Source: Linnemannia hyalina
Taxonomy: Eukaryota; Mortierellomycota; Mortierellomycetes; Mortierellales; Mortierellaceae
NCBI GenBank assembly: GCA_019671135.1
Contig: JAHRHY010000014.1
Span: 742,001-806,000 of the forward strand
Reading direction: 5' to 3'
DNA: 64,000 bases
Shown here: piece after piece, positions 58,673-64,000 of the stretch
Numbering within the stretch: the stretch's first letter is position 1
Layout: each line of letters begins with the position of its first letter
Made by a program: the position numbers and the translations under genes
The notes under the pieces: model-generated
Seen by the model: only the letters and a program-made list of their open reading frames with translations
The model's database searches: none
What the model was told of the DNA's origin: nothing

Positions 58673-59380
58673 TTACTTCTTCTTGGAGGTCTTCTTGGCG
58701 ATGGTCTCGTCGCCAACAAAAATACCCTTCTGGTTATAGGGCTCTGGCTCTCTCCATTTCCTGATCTTGAACGCAAACTCCTTGACCCTCTGGATATTGT
58801 TGCCCTGGAGCATGATCTTGTTGGGCAATGGGGTCGTGCACTGGATGCCCTCAGGGATCTCAATCTCAACAGGGTGGGAGTATCCCAACTTCATCGACAG
58901 CTTGTTGCCGCCCTCAATTGCCGCACGGTAACCGACACCAACCAGACGGACAGGAACCGTGTACCCCTCTGTGACACCAGTGACGGCATTGGCGATCAGG
59001 GCCCGGGTGGTACCCCACATCGCCCGCTGTTCCTTGATGGTGGGATCCAAGACAGACACCGAGAGGAGGGAGTCTCCTTGTTCCTGTTCAAAGGCGAGCT
59101 TGATGTATGGCTTGATGGGGAGGATATGTTCTCCAAGAGGGCCTTTAATGTGAAGAGTGGTCGAGTGGAGGTCTGCGGGGACTCGAGGGGTCAAGATCGG
59201 CGTCTGGTCGTGGGTCATGACGACGTCCGAACCAAAAGGGAGGGTCTGCTTGCCAATGTGGGAGAGGACGGCGGGTGAGGTTGTGAATGAGCGTCGGATC
59301 GATGAGTGTGCTGTTGCTGTTGATGCCGTTGATGCTGCGTTGAGGCAGGCTCCGAGTCTCCGTGTGATCATGGTCGCCAT
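58673..59380 (-). CDS. Mitochondrial large-subunit ribosomal protein uL6m
   Basis: A single 235-residue exon. The presequence MATMITRRLGACLNAAS...RRSFTTSPAVLSHIGKQ is basic and Ser/Thr-rich with no acidic residues. The two L6 domains follow: LHIKGPLGEHILPI and ALIANAVTGVTEGYTVPVRLVGVGYRAAIEG, then LGYSHPVEIEIPEGI and IMLQGNNIQRVKEFAFKIRKWREPEPYNQKGI, matching the L6 signature PxxYKGKG-like end. It lies at the base of the L7/L12 stalk of the mitoribosome. It is divergent from uS14m with only 284 bases between the two start codons, so they probably share a promoter. Confidence 0.93.
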   Translation of the reverse strand: MATMITRRLGACLNAASTASTATAHSSIRRSFTTSPAVLSHIGKQTLPFGSDVVMTHDQTPILTPRVPADLHSTTLHIKGPLGEHILPIKPYIKLAFEQEQGDSLLSVSVLDPTIKEQRAMWGTTRALIANAVTGVTEGYTVPVRLVGVGYRAAIEGGNKLSMKLGYSHPVEIEIPEGIQCTTPLPNKIMLQGNNIQRVKEFAFKIRKWREPEPYNQKGIFVGDETIAKKTSKKK

Positions 59381-59664
59381 TGTCCTGTGATGAGTCTGGT
59401 GGGGTTGCCGAGGTTAGAGGAAGAAGAGTCGCTGCCTAAAGTTTCGTTCCTGAAGTAGTCCTCATTGTGTTCCTTCCCCGAGCGAGGAGATCTGTTTGTT
59501 GCGAGCTGAAGTGACTCTCTTTTCCTTTTACACGGCTCTACTGCAGACCAGTCGACGTCACTCGGACTCGTTGGTAAACAACGGACCGATCAGCTCCTTC
59601 AGTTCATCTCCATCCCGCTTCGCCCGTCTCCTCCTCTTCATTCCCTCCAACCACACACAACACA
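59381..59664. promoter_or_regulatory. Bidirectional promoter of uL6m and uS14m
   Basis: 284 bases between two divergent start codons, one for the large and one for the small mitoribosomal subunit. There is no clear TATA box in either direction, as is usual for housekeeping pairs. Shared regulation is inferred from the arrangement. Confidence 0.6.
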
Positions 59665-59967
59665 ATGCCTCGCGCCCGTATTATCCGTGACATGAAGGCC
59701 AGGGCCACCGTGGCCTCTTCAGAAGTCGTCCGCCAGGCCTTCCGCTACTTGACCCACAACACCGCCCTCCCTGCCAAGGTCCGCGCCCAGGCACAGCTCC
59801 AGCTCAACGCCTTCCCTCGCGATGCCCGCCCCACTGCTATCCACAACCGTTGCCTCGAGACCGGCCGCGGTCGTGGTGTCCTCCGCGCCTTCCGTCTTTG
59901 CCGATTCCAGTTCCGTCTGAAGGCCTTGGAGGGCGAGCTCCCCGGTGTCAGGAAATCCACTTGGTAA
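59665..59967 (+). CDS. Mitochondrial small-subunit ribosomal protein uS14m
   Basis: A single 100-residue exon. It is Arg-rich from the start (MPRARIIRDMKARATVAS), so its N-terminus can serve as a targeting signal. The S14 signature is present: LPAKVRAQAQLQLNAFPRDA, IHNRCLETGRGRGVLRAF, LCRFQFRLKALEGELPGVRKSTW. It lacks the four zinc-binding Cys of the C+ type, as mitochondrial uS14 proteins do. The protein sits in the head of the small subunit. Codon use is strongly GC-ending, like pyruvate kinase, in keeping with high expression. Confidence 0.95.
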   Translation: MPRARIIRDMKARATVASSEVVRQAFRYLTHNTALPAKVRAQAQLQLNAFPRDARPTAIHNRCLETGRGRGVLRAFRLCRFQFRLKALEGELPGVRKSTW

Positions 59968-60673
59968 ACTTGTCCACCCTGTGGGAGGGGGGCAAGGCAG
60001 GATCGTTTGGCGTATTTATCTCGGGATTTCTTCTGCGGGAACAAAGGAACAGGATCGAGAGGAAAACACTGGGACTCTTGTCAATCCGGAACCTTTGCCG
60101 TCCGAGAGGAACTCGAGACATATCGGCCAACAATCCCGCATCTCAGGCAGCAACAAAACATTCACACACTCGCATACATACAACTCCAAGACGGCAGCAC
60201 GGAAAGAAACCTTTTTTTTTTTTTTTTTGCAGTCTACACCAACTCTCAACCTCGACCTCATCCTTATCCAATAACACCTAGATTAAAGCAGGACTTCACC
60301 TTTGTACTATTAAACATCACTTCACCACCCTTTTCTTTTTATTTGGCGTGAATGGACCCGGAGGACTTATAAATCAGGAAGAATCGACCATGCTACTCTC
60401 TCGATTGATTGACTGGCTAGTGAATCTCGCAGAGGAGCTTTTCAATGAGGGAACAACATTTCAGAAGAAGCAGGCAATTGGATTAAGCAGATTGCGATTT
60501 TATTATGGTTGTTCTTTTCTAAGAAATCAACAGAGACTATGTACAGGAAAATGACAGCCGCGAAAAAAGTAAGAGCTGAAAGAAGAGTGGGGAGATGTTG
60601 TGCGAAAAAAAGCAAGGAAGCAAAGTAGTTTACAAAGCGCAATAAAATGAGGCAAAGTGGTGTAGGCATAGAC
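59968..60673. other. Convergent intergenic region
   Basis: 3' UTRs of uS14m (+) and the protein gene at 60674 (-). It has an 18-base T run at about 60211-60228. Nothing else is recognised. Confidence 0.5.
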
Positions 60674-61903
60674 TTAATCAAGGTCCATGTCCATAATCTT
60701 GTCCTCCAATTCGTGGATCAGCCTGTCAGAGTTATCGACGGAGGTATGAGCGGCCTGGTAGATGTTGTAGTCGTCACCGAGTTCCTCGAGAACTGTTAAG
60801 GAGGGCTCGTCGTCGTTGTCGTCATTGTCTAGCAAGGCTCGGGGAGGAGGGGGCCGGTAAAGAACCAACTCGTTGCCTTGCAAGTTGTCCAATGAAGGGA
60901 TATAGTGATCGTCATTCCAGCGCTTTCGGATCAATGCTTCGACACCGTCGGCAAGAGTGACGGTCTTGGGACCCTCATATCGGATCAGAGCCATCTCGGG
61001 TCGTGCCGCCTTCTGGCGCGTGTCGTTGGTGTGGTAATCTTCGTCGTCACTCATCCAGCCAGCTATGTCCATCATTGCTTCATCGCGATAGTCGTATGTG
61101 TTGTTGTTGTTGTTGTTGGTGGCGTTGATGGTAGCGTGCATATGTCTTGGACGAGCAGTACTGCGCCTGTTTGGACGCTTCCGATCTCGACCCTGCTCCA
61201 GTTCATCTAAAGATCTCAAGGGTCCGTCGTCGTTTGGAGAGGAATCGACTCTTGAACGCTTGGCAGGCGAAGGCAAGGCAGGAGCGTGGTCGAGTACAGC
61301 GTTGAGCGAGCCATCCTCCATGACATCATACACCTCCCGCAAAGACTCGACAGACGAGGACGAAGAAGAATCGGTTACGCTTTCGCGTGGGCGCTTGTGG
61401 TCACTCTGACCGACGTTCATGGGGATAAGTTCCTCGCCCGAAGAAAGATCGATAATGCTAGGTCCCTCGGTGGTCTTGGAGGAAGTGGAAAAGCGAGGCG
61501 ATGTGGTTGGCGAAGCATTCGATTGGGCGAAAGAGTTGGTAGCACTGTTTGAAGAGGTGTGGTTTCCGTTGATAGAGACCGTCGCTGTTGAGCGCCTGGG
61601 TTTCTTGCAAGGACGGGGCCGTGAGAGGACAGGTGGAAGATCCTGGAGGGATGAGTCAAGGGCAGAGAGGAACTCTGGTTCAAAGTGCAGCGAGTGTTTC
61701 CGTCTCTTGTTGTGGATGTTTGCAGAGGAAGGGGACTGGTTGGTATCGAGGCGAGGAGGCTGCTGGTGTCCGAGTTCCTGCTGGGAAGAGAGGCGGTGGC
61801 GGCTGTTCTGTTGAGCGAGAAGTTCCAATTCCTTGTGGCGCCTCTCGGCAGCCGAGATAGCCGAGTTGTAGGCAAAGAAGGGGTCCACCGGCCGCGCAAA
61901 CAT
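60674..61903 (-). CDS. Disordered, probably nuclear protein of unknown family
   Basis: A single 409-residue exon starting MFARPVDPFFAYNSAISAAERRHKELE. The middle is Ser/Asn/Arg-rich with several basic clusters that could act as nuclear signals (NKRRKHS, RPCKKPRR, PAKRSRVD, RKRPNRR). PSIIDLSSGEELIPM is a good SUMO-interacting motif: hydrophobic core next to Ser and acidic residues. The C-terminal third looks conserved: MMDIAGWMSDDEDY, RPEMALIRYEGPKTVTLADGVEALIRKRW, NELVLYRPPPP and a final acidic helix ending DKIMDMDLD. I do not recognise the family. The frame is open upstream to 62074, but that part is CT-derived and MFARPVD is the better start. The motif GGCTAAAGTGGAAAA lies 132 bases upstream. 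Confidence 0.7.
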   Translation of the reverse strand: MFARPVDPFFAYNSAISAAERRHKELELLAQQNSRHRLSSQQELGHQQPPRLDTNQSPSSANIHNKRRKHSLHFEPEFLSALDSSLQDLPPVLSRPRPCKKPRRSTATVSINGNHTSSNSATNSFAQSNASPTTSPRFSTSSKTTEGPSIIDLSSGEELIPMNVGQSDHKRPRESVTDSSSSSSVESLREVYDVMEDGSLNAVLDHAPALPSPAKRSRVDSSPNDDGPLRSLDELEQGRDRKRPNRRSTARPRHMHATINATNNNNNNTYDYRDEAMMDIAGWMSDDEDYHTNDTRQKAARPEMALIRYEGPKTVTLADGVEALIRKRWNDDHYIPSLDNLQGNELVLYRPPPPRALLDNDDNDDEPSLTVLEELGDDYNIYQAAHTSVDNSDRLIHELEDKIMDMDLD

Positions 61904-62265
61904 GTTTTCGAGAGAGAGGGTGTGTGTGTGGTGGGAGTGGTTGTTGTTAGGCAAGTTGTTATTGAAAGTAGTGTGAGTGTGGTGAGTAGAAAAGAAGAAG
62001 GGGGTGAATGTAAGAAAAGGAGAGCGAATGAATGGGCTAAAGTGGAAAATAAAAAAAGTGAGAGGTGCGTACATCTGGTCTTCTTATGCTGAGCTAGTTT
62101 TCTGTGCGTTCGTTCTTTGATGTTCCTTCGCTTCACCGCCGAGAAGCGCACAGAAGCGTCTGGAAAAATCAGGACGGCACTCGACTGAATTATGATAACG
62201 TGACTGTTTCCGATTGCCGCTGCCTGCCTTGGAGAGGAATGCCACCTGCTGGGGTGCAGTACCAG

Positions 62266-62400
62266 CGAGAGAGAGAGTGAGGGAGAGTGAGAGAGAGAGA
62301 GAGAGAGAAAGGGAGAGAGAGAGAATGAGTGAGAGAGAAAGAGTGAGAGAGAAAGTGAAAGGGAGAGAAAGAGTGAGAGAGAGAAAGTGAAAGGGAAAGA
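62266..62400. repeat. GA-rich simple repeat
   Basis: Almost pure purine tract made of GAGAGAGA and GAGAAAGTGA-type units, part of the leader region of the gene at 60674-61903 on the minus strand. Open frames here encode only Ser/Leu repeats and are artefacts of the repeat. Confidence 0.85.
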
Positions 62401-63108
62401 CACCAAGGATCACCCGCCTTTTCCTTTTGGGTACTCGACGGATGCAAGCCTCACGCGTGCGTGCGCGCGTTTACTTGTTTACTTGAAGGAAATCAACATG
62501 CACATATTACATCTGCGAGATGGATACAAACTTTCATACTCAATAGATCAGATTCAGTCATCCATGCACTTCGGTTAGACTTTTTTGAACAGACAGCTGA
62601 AATTCCTGTAAGCAAGAGGGACCAAGATCCATCGGACAGCACTGATATGCTTGTCCACAATGCTTCATCATTCATACCTAAAAAAAAAAAGAAGCTCGCA
62701 CTTCAAAAAACGTGCTGGGAGGGAACCCGCCTGGATACCAGAGTCCTAGTGGTTAACCTTTGCTTGCCACCGCTTTTTGACTCTTCTCTTTCTCCTCTGC
62801 TGCCAATTTTTTAGCTCTTCAAATGCATCTGCCCCCCTCCCTCCCTCTCTTTTTCTTTTTCCTTTTTCCTTTCCCCATCCCCCTCCCCTTCCTGTCCCTT
62901 TCTATCCTTCTGTTCCTTTTCCATTTTCCACTTCTATTACCTCCTCCTCCTTAGCTCTTTCGCTCCTTCGTTACTTCCTTTCCACTTCTTCCTCATTCCC
63001 TCACATCCTTTACAAGCGTACATCGACACCCCATCCAAATCAAAGCTGTAGACCATCGTCAGCAAGAAAGATTCACAACCACTACACGGGCATCGCGAAT
63101 TCACATGC

Positions 63109-63994
63109 ATGTCCGGTCATGGAGAAGACGCCCCAGGGCCACCACCCACTCCCGCATCTGCCCACGCTCATGCCACGACCACCCCCTCAGTCATACCTGC
63201 TCAGACCAACAACAACAATACAACACCACTCATAGGCCCCAACAGGACACCTGCACCGACACCCGACAGCCTGCCTGAGCATGCTCCCAATAGCTCTAAT
63301 GCTATCACGAGCACACGAGGAGGCACCAAGGACAAGACGCCTCAGGAGATTCCACCAACTACAACTACAACCACAGCCACAGCGACAGCGACAGCTACAG
63401 TAACAACTCCAGCACCAACAGCTGGACCCACGCTCATGGACAATCGCTCACCTCGTTCTGTCTCCGCATCGAACTCGACCTCCTCTATTCTGGGTTCGGC
63501 GTCAGCCCTCAGCTCAAGAATCTCCCCCCCACCCCCTTTGAGCCTCTCTCCTGGATACTTTTCCCAAGTCCCGACTCAGTCCACAACCCAGCTTCAGCTT
63601 CAAGTCAATACGAAATCATGCTCGACCTCCCCGCCCACGCTCAACCTTGTCCCCGCCACGCCTGGGCCTATCTCAGCCAACTCCAAGCCATTAACGATCG
63701 ACCTCCCGACCTCCAACCCCTCGACCCTCTCAAAACACAAGGGACAACCTGTCCTCCCCTACCTCGTGACACCCAAGGAAGAAAAGAGTCATGGAGCCAT
63801 CTGGGGTCTTTGGGATCACGACGACGGTATTCCGTCAAAGTCTATTACAAAAGTCACAAAGTCCAGCAAAGGTCCTCCAAGCACCTCGGGATCCTCCAAA
63901 GTTGTCACCTCTATGGGTGCCGAAGCAGGACGGAAAGCACTCTTGGCTCTGCAGAGCGTTGCAGCAGAAGAAGGAGCACCTATCTCCAGTGGAG
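63109..63994 (+). CDS. 5' part of a Ser/Thr/Pro-rich protein gene, truncated by window end
   Basis: The frame opens at MSGHGEDAPGPPPTPASAHA and stays open for 295 codons to a probable donor, GGAG|GTAAAA, at the very end of the window. It is not bounded by a stop, so the gene continues to the right. The visible part is Thr/Pro/Ser-rich with TTTTTTATATATA-type runs and many SP/TP sites. From about residue 220 it becomes less repetitive: GQPVLPYLVTPKEEKSHGAIWGLWDHDDGIPSKS, possibly the start of a folded part, and then EAGRKALLALQSVAAEEG, a likely helix. There is no signal peptide. I do not recognise the family. A CT-rich leader of 300 bases precedes the start. Similar Ser/Pro-rich N-termini are common in fungal regulators and kinases. 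Confidence 0.65.
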
Positions 63995-64000
63995 GTAAAA

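Noticed and set aside
62090..62450. Ser/Leu repeat frames on the minus strand
   Set aside because: They are translations of a GA simple repeat.
1..64000. CRISPR arrays, rRNA genes, bacterial operon signals
   Set aside because: None seen; the gene structure is eukaryotic throughout.

Overview
The window is nuclear DNA of a filamentous fungus. It holds about 25 protein genes, most split by short introns with GT..AG ends, with CT-rich leaders, poly-Gln/poly-Ser tracts and a fungal gene set (ERMES subunit Mdm34, SAGA subunit Spt3, ADH6/CAD-type dehydrogenases). A Crypton/Ndc10-like recombinase relic and an RPEL-repeat protein fit an early-diverging lineage such as Mortierellomycota. That placement is an inference from gene content; no marker gene was compared.

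Layout. 1-2.8 kb: no gene seen. 2.8-5.9 kb: decayed tyrosine-recombinase gene (Ndc10-like core plus GCR1_C-like end) with a nonsense codon and frameshifts. 7.3-7.9 kb: Fmp46-like thioredoxin-fold protein. 8.95-9.11 kb: candidate 157-bp MITE with TA target duplication. 9.6-20.5 kb: accessory island made of a Cys-nucleophile alpha/beta hydrolase flanked by an inverted repeat, then three tandem Zn-dependent alcohol dehydrogenases. The middle and last ADH units are near-identical copies, and all three ADH upstream regions share a 19-bp motif. 21-35 kb: mostly housekeeping (uS11m, pyruvate kinase, Utp14, Mdm34, FKBP12) plus a secreted low-complexity protein. 36-48 kb: FYVE protein, two CsbD-like stress proteins, Rrp36, an AGGF1-like FHA/G-patch protein, V-ATPase subunit H, a single-pass membrane protein. 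49-64 kb: Spt3, ESCRT-III Vps24/CHMP3, a secreted Cys-rich protein, a three-repeat RPEL protein, a divergent pair of mitoribosomal proteins (uL6m/uS14m), a disordered nuclear-type protein, and the 5' part of a Ser/Thr/Pro-rich gene that runs off the end.

Connections. The hydrolase and ADH array look like one functional neighbourhood: an ester/lactone-type hydrolase beside NADP-type alcohol/aldehyde reductases with a shared upstream element, which would suit aldehyde/alcohol detoxification or catabolism. That function is inferred. Three mitoribosomal proteins and two SSU-processome/rRNA-maturation factors are present but not contiguous. All exon structures were assembled by eye from splice signals, reading phase and protein-family similarity; none is transcript-verified.
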